This document shows positions 31,670-42,103 of a stretch of DNA of 64,000 bases, one piece after another. The notes below the pieces were generated by a model. It did no database searches. It was not told the origin of the DNA and saw only the letters and a list, made by a program, of their open reading frames with translations. A program made the position numbers and the translations under genes. Position 1 is the first letter of the stretch. The number at the start of each line of letters is the position of its first letter. Where the stretch lies: the NCBI GenBank assembly GCA_018287875.1, contig JAGVVL010000013.1:2418001-2482000 (forward strand). Reading direction: 5' to 3'. This DNA comes from Nigrospora sphaerica (lineage: Eukaryota > Ascomycota > Sordariomycetes > Amphisphaeriales > Apiosporaceae).

Positions 31670-32546
31670 ATGGCGCCCATGAAAAACAACAGTAATAATA
31701 ATTTAAGTAGTCAGTATGGCGAGGCCGTGGCGCGTCAGGCCGATGTCCTCGCCAGCTGCTACGTCGTCGACCCTTCGGCCTCGCTGAAGGGCTTCCACTA
31801 CTGCACTACCCTGGCTGCCGGGGGCGAGTGGTATTCCTGAGGTTCCTATCTCAGGACTCCCCTCCCCCCCGACAAGCCCCCCCCTCGCGGCCATCACCTC
31901 GGAGAACCAGCTGGCGCTCACGCCCAAGCCCAAGAAGCGCGCCCCCGGTTCCCCGACCGCTTCGGTCCGCCGCACCGCCAGCCGCCGCCGAGGGGGGGCA
32001 ACACTCCAGATCAGGGAAGAATGTGAGAGATTCTTTTGCGAGACCATGAAAGCCGTGTTCCAGGTTGAGGGGAACACGGCCGGTAGTGGCTCCGGCCTGA
32101 CGGGTGTTCACTACAACACACCACCTACACCGCCCGACGATTACTTCTCCCCGCCGTCGCCGTCCCCGTCCGCCCATGCCGGCCGTCGCACCGCCGGGAC
32201 CACCCGCGTCTGCGGCTGGATGGAGTACTGGGATTACGTCGGCGGCGCCAGCTTCCGCGCCTTCATCGCCGACGACGGCTACGAAAAGTCGCTCTTTGCC
32301 ATCTTCGACGCCGGCCTCATCGGCCGCGACTTGAAGCAGGCCCTGATCGGCCTGATCGAGCTCGCCGACCCCCTGGACTGCTCCCGCGTCGTCATCTGCA
32401 CCGACCGTGCCATGCCCGAAGAGGACGCCCGGGCTCTCATGCGCAGCCTCCAGTGGGTGGGCTTCGAGCTCACCACCCTAGACCACTGGTCTGGAGAACT
32501 GGACACCACCAGCAACAAATGGTTATTCATGGGTATGGACGTCTGA
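31670..32546 (+). CDS. OAZ: Ornithine decarboxylase antizyme, +1 programmed frameshift
   Basis: Polyamine feedback regulator: antizyme binds ornithine decarboxylase, inhibits it and hands it to the proteasome. ORF1 (31670-31840) encodes 56 residues ending LAAGGEWYS and stops at TGA 31838-31840 in the context TAT-TCC-TGA. Skipping the T at 31838 puts the ribosome in the frame starting GAG at 31839, which is open to 32546. It encodes the conserved antizyme domain: EECERFFCETMKAVFQ, WDYVGGASFRAFIADDGYEK, SLFAIFDAGLIGRDLKQALI, LDCSRVVICTDR and LQWVGFELTTLDHW. Combined length is 291 aa. TCC-TGA is the frameshift site used by animal and fungal antizymes, driven by polyamines. No intron can join the two frames as neatly. 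Conventional gene callers would truncate or miss this gene. Confidence 0.95.
31835..31840 (+). promoter_or_regulatory. +1 ribosomal frameshift site TCC-TGA
   Basis: The last sense codon of ORF1 (TCC, Ser56) and its TGA stop. Reading on in +1 gives GAG-GTT-CCT, which leads directly into the antizyme body. The TCC-TGA pair matches the antizyme shift site known from animals and fission yeast. The base after TGA is G here. A C-rich tract (31859-31886) follows and could contribute to stimulation; that is speculation. Confidence 0.9.
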
Positions 32547-33095
32547 TTGCCCACTCCATTCGTTTGACGGAGTTCTGGTTTCAATTTTTCTTCCTGCAAC
32601 GTCGTCGTTCCGTCACTTCGACCTGCGTCGTCGCCGCCCATGGCCCGGTTAATTCTTCGCACATTTTGTTCTGCTCGTCAAAACTCGTTGGGCGTTTGGG
32701 TCACCCGTTTCTTCATTCTTCAGCGACTGCATCTTGGGACGCTAGCATTCTGAGCGTGGCGCGCAATCGAGGGGGAAAAAGCAAGCATAATCATCAGCGA
32801 GCCTTTAGGGTCAAGAGGTTCGTTCTTCGTTCACCCTACAGCAGACACGCCGGCTTGCGGCATCACGTGCAGTTTCTTGTTCGTCAGTTTCGTCGTTACC
32901 GGGAAGCATGGAATCGACGGGCGTTCGTCTTTGCATTTATGCTCGGCTCATAGCTCGTCTTCAATCAATTATCTGCGAGTCGTCTCTTCTCTCTTACCAA
33001 CGCCTCTATCATGTGACGTGAATTGTCAAACCCAGTAAATTGCTCCTTTCCACATAGCAAGCCGTAGACATGGTCGCCCTCTTCTTCCTCCGACC
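32547..33095. other. Convergent 3' intergenic
   Basis: About 550 bases between the 3' ends of the antizyme and HIS7 genes, T-rich, with no supported gene; presumably 3' UTRs. Confidence 0.5.
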
Positions 33096-34727
33096 CTATA
33101 AACCGCCTTCAAACTGTCGCACCTCGAGATTCCGTTGTGCCAGGTAGTCCTTGACCTGCTGGACTGTGTACTCGCCCCTGTGGAACATGCCCGCGCCCAG
33201 CGCGGCGTCGGTCCGCGTCTTCTCGAACACCTCCTGGAAGTGCGCCGGGTTGCCGGCGCCGCTCGAGGCGACGACGGGTATCTTGACGGCTTCCTTGACC
33301 TGCTCGATGAGCTCGAGGTCGAAGCCGCTGTTGGTGCCGTCGCGGTCGATGCAGTTCAGCAGGATCTCGCCGGTGCCCATGGCCTCGACGGCCTGGGCCA
33401 GCTCCACGACGTCCATGTCGCGCGTCTCGCGCCCGCCCTTGATGGTGCAGGCGTACCAGCAGAACTCCTCGCCCTTGGGGCCCGGAAAGGCGGTGCGGAT
33501 GGTGGCGTGGCGCGTCGCGTCCGCCTTGGGGACGTAAACGCGCTTGGGGTCGACCGACACCACAACGGCCTGGTTGCCGTACGCGCGCGAGATCTGCTCG
33601 ATGGCCGTGTTGCCGAAGAGCTTCCGGCCGAGGCTGTAGTACTCCTCGGCCGCCAGAACGGCGTCGCTGCCGATGGACACCTTGTCGGCGCCGCTCTTGA
33701 AGTACATGGTGGCGATCTCGAGCGCCGAGACCTTGGTGCCGTCCGTGTCCACCGTGTCCCGGATGCCGCCGCCGACCGTCAGCGGCACGAAGACGGTCTC
33801 CGAGGTGCGGCGCAAGATCTCGAGCATCGGCAGGTCGGCGATGGGGCAGTCGCGGAAGGACGTGATGTTCAAGAAAGTGATCTCGTCCGCGCCCTGCTCA
33901 TAGTAGCGCTTGGCCATCTCGACGGGCTTGCCGAGGTTGCGCACGTTGTTGTCGGTGCCCTTGTCGCGCACGTCGTACTGGTCGCCCTTGGTCACGACGA
34001 GATCGCCCTGATCGTTCGTCCGCACGTCGAGGCAGGCGATGACCCTGCGCGTCAGGCCTCCCGACGGGGCCGACCCGGGCAGTTCCTGGCCCAGCGTTTT
34101 TGCGCCCTCGCCCGTGAGGAACGACTTGAGCACCCGCAGGCCCGCCACGCCGCTCTTTTCCGGGTGGAACTGGGTACCCAGCACGTTTTCTTTGGCAACG
34201 GCGCCGACAAAGGTCTCGCTTCCGTACGTTCCTGTCGCAACGGTCCAGCCTTGGGCCTCGAGATCGCCTGCCACGTAGGGGTACTTGTAGCTGTGGACGT
34301 AGTAGTATTTGCTGGCGGGGCGCAGGTCATACAGGCTCTTGCGATTCGAGTTCGCGCTGTTCCAACCGATGTGCGGCACGCTTTTGCTCGCGTCGTCGAA
34401 CCTGTCGAGGCTGCCCTTGATGAAGCCGAGGCCAGGGACACCGGGGTCCTCGACCGAGCCCTCGAACATGGCTTGTATTCCGACGCAGATGCCCATAAAG
34501 GGCTTGCCAGCGGCCACGTGGGCCTTGATGGCGGGCAGGTAGCCGGCCGAGGCCAGCTGGGACATGCAGTGGCCAAAGTGGCCGACGCCCGGGAGGATCA
34601 GTTTGTCGGCATTCTCGACTTCGGCGGGCGATCGGACCCACGAGACCGTGTAGCCGCACTTCTCGATGGCGTTGACGAGGGAACGCACGTTGCCCGCGAC
34701 GTAGTCGAGGAGATAGACTGTGGGCAT
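33096..34727 (-). CDS. HIS7: Imidazole glycerol phosphate synthase, bifunctional HisHF
   Basis: Intronless, 543 aa (yeast His7 is 552). It makes IGP and AICAR from PRFAR with ammonia from glutamine, the fifth step of histidine synthesis and a link to purines. The glutaminase half (1-205) has GVGHFGHCM, the nucleophile Cys81 in GICVGIQAMFEG and the His188/Glu190 dyad in TQFHPEKSG. The cyclase half (from about 228) opens RRVIACLDVRTND with catalytic Asp235. It continues with GADEITFLNITSFRDCP, FVPLTVGGGIRDT, IPVVASSGAGNPAHF and FHRGEYTVQQVKDYL. A 566-aa frame on the opposite strand is an artefact of GC-rich coding. The fused architecture is the normal eukaryotic one. Confidence 0.97.
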   Translation of the reverse strand: MPTVYLLDYVAGNVRSLVNAIEKCGYTVSWVRSPAEVENADKLILPGVGHFGHCMSQLASAGYLPAIKAHVAAGKPFMGICVGIQAMFEGSVEDPGVPGLGFIKGSLDRFDDASKSVPHIGWNSANSNRKSLYDLRPASKYYYVHSYKYPYVAGDLEAQGWTVATGTYGSETFVGAVAKENVLGTQFHPEKSGVAGLRVLKSFLTGEGAKTLGQELPGSAPSGGLTRRVIACLDVRTNDQGDLVVTKGDQYDVRDKGTDNNVRNLGKPVEMAKRYYEQGADEITFLNITSFRDCPIADLPMLEILRRTSETVFVPLTVGGGIRDTVDTDGTKVSALEIATMYFKSGADKVSIGSDAVLAAEEYYSLGRKLFGNTAIEQISRAYGNQAVVVSVDPKRVYVPKADATRHATIRTAFPGPKGEEFCWYACTIKGGRETRDMDVVELAQAVEAMGTGEILLNCIDRDGTNSGFDLELIEQVKEAVKIPVVASSGAGNPAHFQEVFEKTRTDAALGAGMFHRGEYTVQQVKDYLAQRNLEVRQFEGGL

Positions 34728-35636
34728 CGCGAGACAGCCGGTAAGAGGCGCACAAGGGTAGGTCGGTTCGAGGCTTCGAAGGAGATTGCAGGCCGGCCGA
34801 TTAGTTGCGCAGGGTGGCGATGTGTCTCTCTATAACGGCAATGTGACAGGGCCGGTAGGACACAAAATCTAGGCTATGAATACTCAGGAAGGTATACCTT
34901 GAGTTCTTCCAACACCGGGATTCCAGGAAAGGGGCAATTGGGTTTGGAAGAAGAACGGGGAAACACAAGCAGAGCTTAACTTTCTTCTTATCGAGTGTGG
35001 CTGTGGTGAGTCAAAGGCGAGCGGCCACTTTTCAGCTCTTTGGAGGGGTCGTTTTGGTGGTCGCAGCAATTGCCCGAATTGCCCCGCCATTGTTGAAAAT
35101 AAAAATGACGGAACCGCTCGCCTCGCAGGCCAAAACGTGGGTCCCACTTCAGCCCACCCTCCCGATTCACTCATCCGCCCGAGGCGGGTAGTAGAAGAAG
35201 TGACTCAACTTCAAGGGTAACTGGCTAAGCACACTAAGAACACCCTTTTGAGTCACCTCTTCTGCTAGCCCCCTGCCGCCCATTATACGTCTGGTTTCAT
35301 CTGTACATTGAAACCGTTCCCGGCATTTTTCTCGCGACCCCACCATCCGTGGGAACGATCGCTACGCGTCGATGCGGGCTGCTCAACTGAAACGGGCAAG
35401 CACATTGACATCCGACTGACCAAAATCTCCATTCGCTAAGGGACCCGACGCCAAAACAGTGGCAGCCTGGCGGGTCTCCTCGACGTAAGTCCGAGCAACG
35501 CACACGTACAACGACCAACTACACAATAAGCCGGCGCTGGCGGTTCCGGAACTCCGCTGTCCCGTCAGCCTGCTTTTCTTTCCAATGAGAGAGCAAACGG
35601 TTGGCCCCTCTGCCGCGTTCCTCTTCGACCGCCCCG
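34728..35636. other. Divergent promoter region
   Basis: About 900 bases between the start codons of HIS7 and the TFIIIC gene. No coding signal; assumed to contain both promoters. Confidence 0.5.
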
Positions 35637-36847
35637 ATGGATGATTTCAATGCGCCCGGCGCCCAGTCGGCGGACGCAACTACCTCGTCCTCCATCCCGC
35701 TCGACCCCCGGGTCACAGGCGAAGACGACGAGGACGAATGGGAGTACGAGTACTCGACGACGGAAACCGAGGTAGGAAGGACTGCGGCTGTCTCGCCCGC
35801 CTCTGAGCTGAACCATGACTTACTTGCCTGACACAGACCTACTATGTTACGCTAGATATATCCAAGAATGATTTCATGAGCAAGCAGCAAAAGACCGTTA
35901 TGAACGGTCGAGGATATCTGAAGCCAAAAACCCATGAGGCCATGCTCGCTAGCCGGTTCGGGGATGCCCGTGCCAGGTTGGATGGAGACGGTGCCGCTGA
36001 GAACCAGGATGAAGACAACGACCAGAATGCGGAAAACAACGGTTACCCGGACGATAACGACGATGCCGGCCAAGAGGTGCAGATCATGGAACTCCACACT
36101 CCAAATCCTGTCATTTCGTACAGAGGGCGCATCTACCAGGGCCAGTGGTCGCAGAACGTTGGGACGGAGCTCCTGCTAACCCAGCACGACGAGAACAGCC
36201 CGCTTCCTGCTGTCCAACAGTTGCAAGGCGGGATTGATCTCCTGGCGGCCAGTTCGGCGCGGATCATGGTTACGGAGAAAGTTCTCAAGCCCCGCAACGA
36301 GAAAGCCATGCGCCGCCAGCGCCGGGTCATGTTTGACGAGGACGACTACGAGCTCAGCGACGGCCAGGACCACCCAACCACGGTGGTGCCGCGGGCTGAA
36401 CCGGGGGCCTCCCTAGAACGGGTTGAGCAGGGCGAATTCCTGGCGAAGCTGATTGCGCTGAAGAAGTCGATGGGCGAAACGGACGAAGTGACCGTCGTCG
36501 CGCAGACCACCGAGAACACTTCGAGGAGGAAGCGAAAACCTCAGAATCGGCCAGACGACCGAAGCAAGGCAGCACGAGGCGCGGGACGGGCCCGGGGGGG
36601 GCCCGGCCGTGGACGTGGCCGCGCTCGTGCTCGCGCCCGGGGGGCTGGGCGCGGGCGCGGGCGCGGAGCGGCCAGACAAGAATCGGATGATTCGGAAGGC
36701 GCCGGCTCGGCGTCATATGTGGGCAGTTCAGACGAAGACGACTCCAGATCGACACCTGCCAAGTGGGCCTCCCGAGAAGACACGGCCCAGATGGACCATG
36801 AATCAGACGGAGGCTCAGCCGACGGCATGGATGTCAACGAGGACTGA
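35637..36847 (+). CDS. TFIIIC tau55-like subunit (triple-barrel domain)
   Basis: Putative subunit of RNA polymerase III factor TFIIIC. Exons 35637-35771 and 35837-36847, 381 aa. The join reads EWEYEYSTTETETYYVTLDIS, the hallmark start of the TFIIIC tau55-related domain. The rest of that barrel is split by an acidic Asn/Asp insert and resumes as LHTPNPVISYRGRIYQGQWSQ, then GTELLLT. After the domain comes a linker (EFLAKLIALKKSMGETDEV), then an Arg/Gly-rich tract of about 40 residues made of RG, RGR and RAR units (roughly residues 283-318), and an acidic Ser-rich tail. The RG tract may bind RNA or be arginine-methylated; that is inference from composition. Confidence 0.88.
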
Positions 36848-39480
36848 GAGGGCCGGCTTGGACCGGATGCGGGATTCCGCCGCAATGGGCATGTGTGTAT
36901 AATCTTGCCGAGCTCCAAGTTTGTGTTATTCGGGCTAGCGATATGGAAACCGCGTACGCACTTCCATGCCGTAGCACGATTGGGCCCCGAAATATCGGCG
37001 AGTCGTCAAGCCACTTGGCTGCCCTTTCAAGGGTACAAGTGCACAGGCAGGACGCCGGAAGGGTCGGAACAGTTGGGTCAAGACGAAAGCACGAAAATGG
37101 GCGGGGTAACCCCTTGCCCACGCGCCCCCGGAGGCCGGACAGCGATATGCCAGTCATCCAAGCCCGGCCGAGGGCCGACGATCACGTGGCTTTGCGCAGG
37201 TTGCACCAAAGGCCCGAGGAGACGGAGCGCCAAGCAGTTCGTATAGAAAGAAGGGCGGGTGTGGTGTTGTGTGGGCTGGCCAATCACGGCCAGCGACGGG
37301 CGGGCTAGAGAGGTTCTCCGTAGGTAATTTCACCGTGCATTCGGAGGCCCATGTACACCCTACCTACCTGGCGCGGTCTGAGCGACGACCTCGTTGCCGG
37401 GGGCGGAACTCGACCCGGACGCTTTTCGGTGTGACAAGTAGATGGGGCCGTCGCCTGAATCAGCGGAAAACTCCTGCGGCCCTTTTTTATTTTATTTTTC
37501 TTATCGTTCCCGCGGAACCCACGGTCCGTTTACCTAAGTAGTACTATGGCCTGACAAGTTCTCGTCCCACCATGGGCTAAGAAGGCTAAGGTCGCTCTCT
37601 ACCCACAGGTTGGCCTGGCCCCAGGTAGGACCACGCTATGTGTCCGAAAACCGCCTACGAAGTAGGTAGGTCTCCCTGACGGGCTTCGTACTACGTAGAA
37701 ATCGCAAGTGGCGGAGGCAAAAGAAGAGCACAGAGGGGAGAGAGGGATGGCGCCGGGGTGCCAACTAGTCGTTAGCAAGCTTTTTGACGCGATGGCTTGG
37801 CCACCGGACAAGGGAGGTACAAGGAAAACAAGGAAAAGAAAAACCTGGTAATGGGCCCCAGCAGGTAGGGAGGGGGCAGGGGAAAGAGGCGTGATCGCGA
37901 AAAGAAAAAGACACGGCCATACGTGCGCGGGGTCTGGGCTGGGATAAGGAATGGATCATACCGCGGACCTGGGCATCCATGAGCCATCTACGTCGTACAG
38001 TACAGTGGGTATGCGGTGTTCTAGCCGCCTCGCCTTCCTATCGTCATCCGGGCAGCCGTCCCTCGATGTCGTCAAAACGCCTCGCCGGGAGGGCCACGCA
38101 GCCAACTGAGGCAGTCGTTCAAGTCATGGCTAGGCGGGCACGCGCCCCGTGGCGCCAGGCTGATTCACAGTCGCGAGGTCATCCCATTGGTGCTTCTTGG
38201 CCTAACTGACTGGGTGGTTCACCGGCGAGCCTTTCTTCTCTCGTGTGGGCTCGGGCAGGGCAGGCGGAAGATGGAGAGATAAGCGGGAAACAGCTTCAGC
38301 TGATGCTGCGTGAGTCGTGATGAGCCCGAGCGCTGGAGAGGATTCGGCCGACGGGGCCTGTGGATAGAACGATGGGGATGGGTCGACGGGGCTATGGGGA
38401 GGAGAGGGGAATCCGTGCTCACCCTATCCGATACGCACTTTGTTGCCGAAAGTGACATATCGACAGCCATTGTTGCGGCCCGGTTGGGGCGATCGACGGG
38501 GCCAGTTTGCTAATGTTACCCTCGCGACTAACGTGGAAGTTAGTTGGGGTTTTCACACCTGCAAGCCGGCCCCAAAGGAGAAAGGAGCTATCATCGCCCA
38601 TCAGCCCTGGCTGGGATGGGGACCCAATATCCTGCTCGAGCCCCCCTCCCATCCAATCCCGCCTGCCTGCCCCTGCCAAGTTGGAAGGACTGCGATCTGC
38701 ACGCGATTCCCCAGTTACAGGGCGCTAGGCCAGGACCACATACCCCTTCTGGGTGCATATGCCACCCACCAACGCCGGCTTCTCAGGTCGCCATGAGGGC
38801 CTAACCAGGCTGGGCCATCACGGCCGCCCGTCAGGGGGGGGGGGTTGCGTCGGCAGGTCGATGCACACACGTGGGGGGGGGGGGGCGAGGACGCAACACA
38901 CGCAAGCCTTTGTCCCTCGATGGACGCAACGAATCCCGGGGCCGCGGCAAGCGTTCTCTCACTCCCGAACCGGACAGCATGTGAAGTTTTTCGATCCTTT
39001 CTCGCCAGCTACGCCGAGGAGGTAATGAGAAAAACACGGCGTGCTGTTGTGTACTACGTACATGGGGACATGGGTACTGTGCAAAGAAGCAGTGAGAGAA
39101 ACGGGAAGGGGGCGGGTGAATAGGTTAGATTGCGCTTGCCTCTAGATTCCGCCGCCGTCGTTCTGCGCAACTCGACTCGCTCCACCTCGTCCCTAGTTAG
39201 AGGATCTACGTGCGCGTGTGGGTTCACCAACAGCTCCCCCGGCCCGGTCGGACATGAGGATAAAATGCAACATAGTTGTCGTCCACCGACAACCTCTCCA
39301 GGCTCAGCTACACTCGTTTCTTCCTCTTATCTGCCTCTACTCCCCTCCATTTTATACTCGACCAAACCTTCTTGATCTCAAGTACCCGTCGACATCTCGC
39401 TTTCAGCCCTACCACCCGCACTCCACCTTCCCTACGACTCTTTGGTTCAACTCCAGTCCTTCTCCCTCCCCACAAACAAG
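36848..39480. other. Intergenic, 2.6 kb
   Basis: No supported gene. Two G runs (11 nt at 38834-38844, 13 nt at 38873-38885) lie in the middle. The last 150 bases form a C/T-rich leader before the CFEM start codon. Confidence 0.45.
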
Positions 39481-40354
39481 ATGAAGTGGTCCATGGTCCT
39501 GGGCGCTGCCGCCCTCATCGTCCGCGAGGCCGCCGCCGCCGACTGCATGAGCATCGCCCTGACGTCCATCCCCACGTGCGCCCAGGCCTGCTTCCTGAAC
39601 GGCGCCCCCGAAATCGGCTGCGGCGCCACCGACTTTGCCTGCCAGTGCGGCAAGCAGCCCGCCCTGATGGCTGCCATCGAGGGCTGCGTGCAGTCCTCGT
39701 GTAAGGCGAGCGAGTTCCAGTCCGTCATCGACGGCGGAGCCAAAGGTTGGTGTCCCCCCCTTCCCCAAAACGCTTTTGTTTTTGTGCCGTTCTTTGCCCA
39801 CCTGTTACACCCCTTGTTTCGCTTTCCCCGTGCCGCCTCTCAGCCCTGAGCTGCCTCGCACGGGTTTGGTTCCGTACTCCTACCGGGATCGATGACCTCT
39901 CCCCCTGTGATGGCCGGTTCTGTTGAAATGCGTGGCCGGGACGAACTGCCGACGGCTTGGCCCACGGCTGTAAATGGCCATCACCAACCCGGGCGGGGCC
40001 CCCTTGAATGCGACCTTACCCTTTGTCCCTTGCCCCAGCCACCTGCGCAAACATGTTGGATGTGGATCACCCCGTGCTGACTCGTGATGCTTCGAAACAG
40101 TGTGCAAGTGTGCCGGCGCCGACTCGAAGCCAGCCGGCGGCTCCATGAGCGGTTCGTATGCCGCCACGGGCTCCGTTATGCCCAGCGCCACCAGCCCGGC
40201 CTCGGCCACCACCACGGCCGCTGGCGGCTACCCGACCGTCAAGCCCTCGGCCACCAAAACCTCGGTGCCCACCCCCATCGTCTCCTCGGGCGCCAACGCC
40301 CACGCCGCCGCCGGCCTGCTGGCCGGTGTCGCTGCCGCCGTCGCCCTGCTGTAA
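39481..40354 (+). CDS. CFEM-domain GPI-anchored secreted protein
   Basis: Cell-wall or plasma-membrane-anchored cysteine-rich protein, 172 aa from exons 39481-39745 and 40101-40354. The signal peptide is MKWSMVLGAAALIVREAAAA. The CFEM domain supplies eight cysteines in order: DC, PTC, AQAC, GC, ATDFACQC (two), GC and SSC, with the conserved D before the C-x-C. Exon 2 adds VCKCAG, then a Ser/Thr/Ala-rich stalk and a hydrophobic tail (AAAGLLAGVAAAVALL) preceded by small residues suited to a GPI omega site. CFEM proteins act in haem/iron capture, adhesion or host interaction; which applies here is unknown. The 355-nt intron is long for this genome, so a small missed exon is possible. Confidence 0.88.
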
Positions 40355-42103
40355 AGCGCGCATTTTCCGGTGCGAGAGCGCAGGAGCGGGCGACAGGCGC
40401 GAAAGGAACGGGGGAACCCCACAGGGACGGGTCAGTTGGGCTGTCGCTTCCTCGGGCCGTCTTATTAATTCGATCTGATTGGGGAGGTCGGGGCTCGAAA
40501 GAGCCTTGTTTGCATGACGCCGGAGAACCAGGCGGGCCCCCAAACTCGCCGTTCTCGGTCCTCGGATCACAAGGAGGCTCGATTCCCTTGGCCGAACGAA
40601 TGGGGGCCTCCGGCGGTTGCGAAACGGAAGAAGGGGCAACGAGGGACCGTCCGAGGGGAATTGGTCCGGGACGATACCGGTCAAGACTTTCGTGGCCCCA
40701 GCGGTCATTCATTTTTTTTCTTCTTCTTCTGACGCCAAGCTTACGACATGGCGCGGACACGGCAACTTACCTCGGCTGCTTCCGTGGCACACGAAAGGCG
40801 CAGGGATGGGGTTCTTTATTTGCGGGATGACGAATTGGCGAGCGCGCGAAAGAGGATTTATACCCCCGCTTTCGTTCATTTGATCTTGTTACCCACGGTG
40901 AGGGAGGCCAAGGACCTGCCAGTCGCGGGTTACACAGGCGCATACGCGTCAGTGTCCCTCTCCCTCGCTGACCATTATGTCGCGACGCGCTTACGACGGC
41001 CAATGAGCTTTTTCGTCGGTCGTTGCACCAAAGTTTTTGATAATGATAATTTATGTGTACACAACCACGCGCGTCCACGTTGCCGCACAGCATACGCTGT
41101 ACACGCTTTCATGTGCTCCCGTCCTGTGTTCTTGGTGCGTGCGTCCATGCACGTACGCATTCCCGAGCACACATGATGGTGGAGCACCTCACAGTGCCCC
41201 CGTCCGTCTGCACCACGAGCTATGGCACGGACCGGGCGCGCTGCAGTTCCGCTGGACGATGGGGAAGAGGGGGAAGGGAGGAAAGTTGCCGATAGCTACG
41301 GCTTCCTCCATTCTGCTTTGGCCGGCCCTTCTTTTCGCGAATTGGCGGGCCTGGCCGGTTGGTTTTAGTCACAATGCCGGCCCCCGATGGTTTCCCCGTC
41401 CATCAGCACACCGACCGACCTATACCTGGTTTAACCAGTTAGCCCACGACGCCGTGCGCTCGTTGGTCGAGACGGTTGTGTCGTGGGCCCTTATGGTCGC
41501 GAGACGGGCGCACTACAGCTATAGCCGACGCCGTATTTGGGTCTTGGGCGTTTACAGGTGAGCGAGGGGACAATAGCCAAAGGGCTGCAGCAGTTGGCGA
41601 GCCACTTGATGACAACGCCGCCGATCTGCGCACAGGAGGCGGCATGGGCTGGGGATTGAACAGCTAGCCCAAGTCCCAGACACGCCTTCTGGGCAAACGC
41701 CCCTGCAAAATCGCAAAAGGCAGCGGTTCCGCCTCTTCGTAGAATTCTCTCGAGGTTTTTGGGGGGGCCTGAAAATGATAAGTTATGTACTCGACGCTCG
41801 TGTCGTGTGTATCTACACCCCAAATCATGCGCAAATGGACATCGGCCGCGGCTGAGTGCGAGGCCGTGCGAAGTCTTCCTTGAACTTCGCCTCATATCAA
41901 AAACATCCGCAAAGAAATTCGTAGCGGCGGGAACCCACACGGGCCGTCATCTCGTACTGTATCGACCGCTTTCACCGCAAATCCATACACGCGGGAGTGA
42001 GGCCGTCAGCAGGCAGCCTCTCATCGCCACTTTTCCCAAGGCACTGCACGTTCTTCCTGACCATCTTGAAGTCTCATCCGAGAATGCCGCGTCTCTTCGC
42101 TCC
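40355..42103. other. Intergenic, 1.7 kb
   Basis: No coding signal beyond shadow frames; contains the 3' ends of the CFEM gene and of the minus-strand dehydrogenase gene. Confidence 0.45.

Noticed and set aside
31838..31840. Antizyme TGA as a pseudogene-causing frameshift
   Set aside because: The stop is part of the known TCC-TGA antizyme shift site and both frames are otherwise intact.
33135..34835. 566-aa open frame on the plus strand
   Set aside because: It is exactly antisense to the intact HIS7 gene; its composition (Leu/Val/Asp/Gly/Arg rich, no domain) is what GC-rich codon bias produces on the opposite strand.
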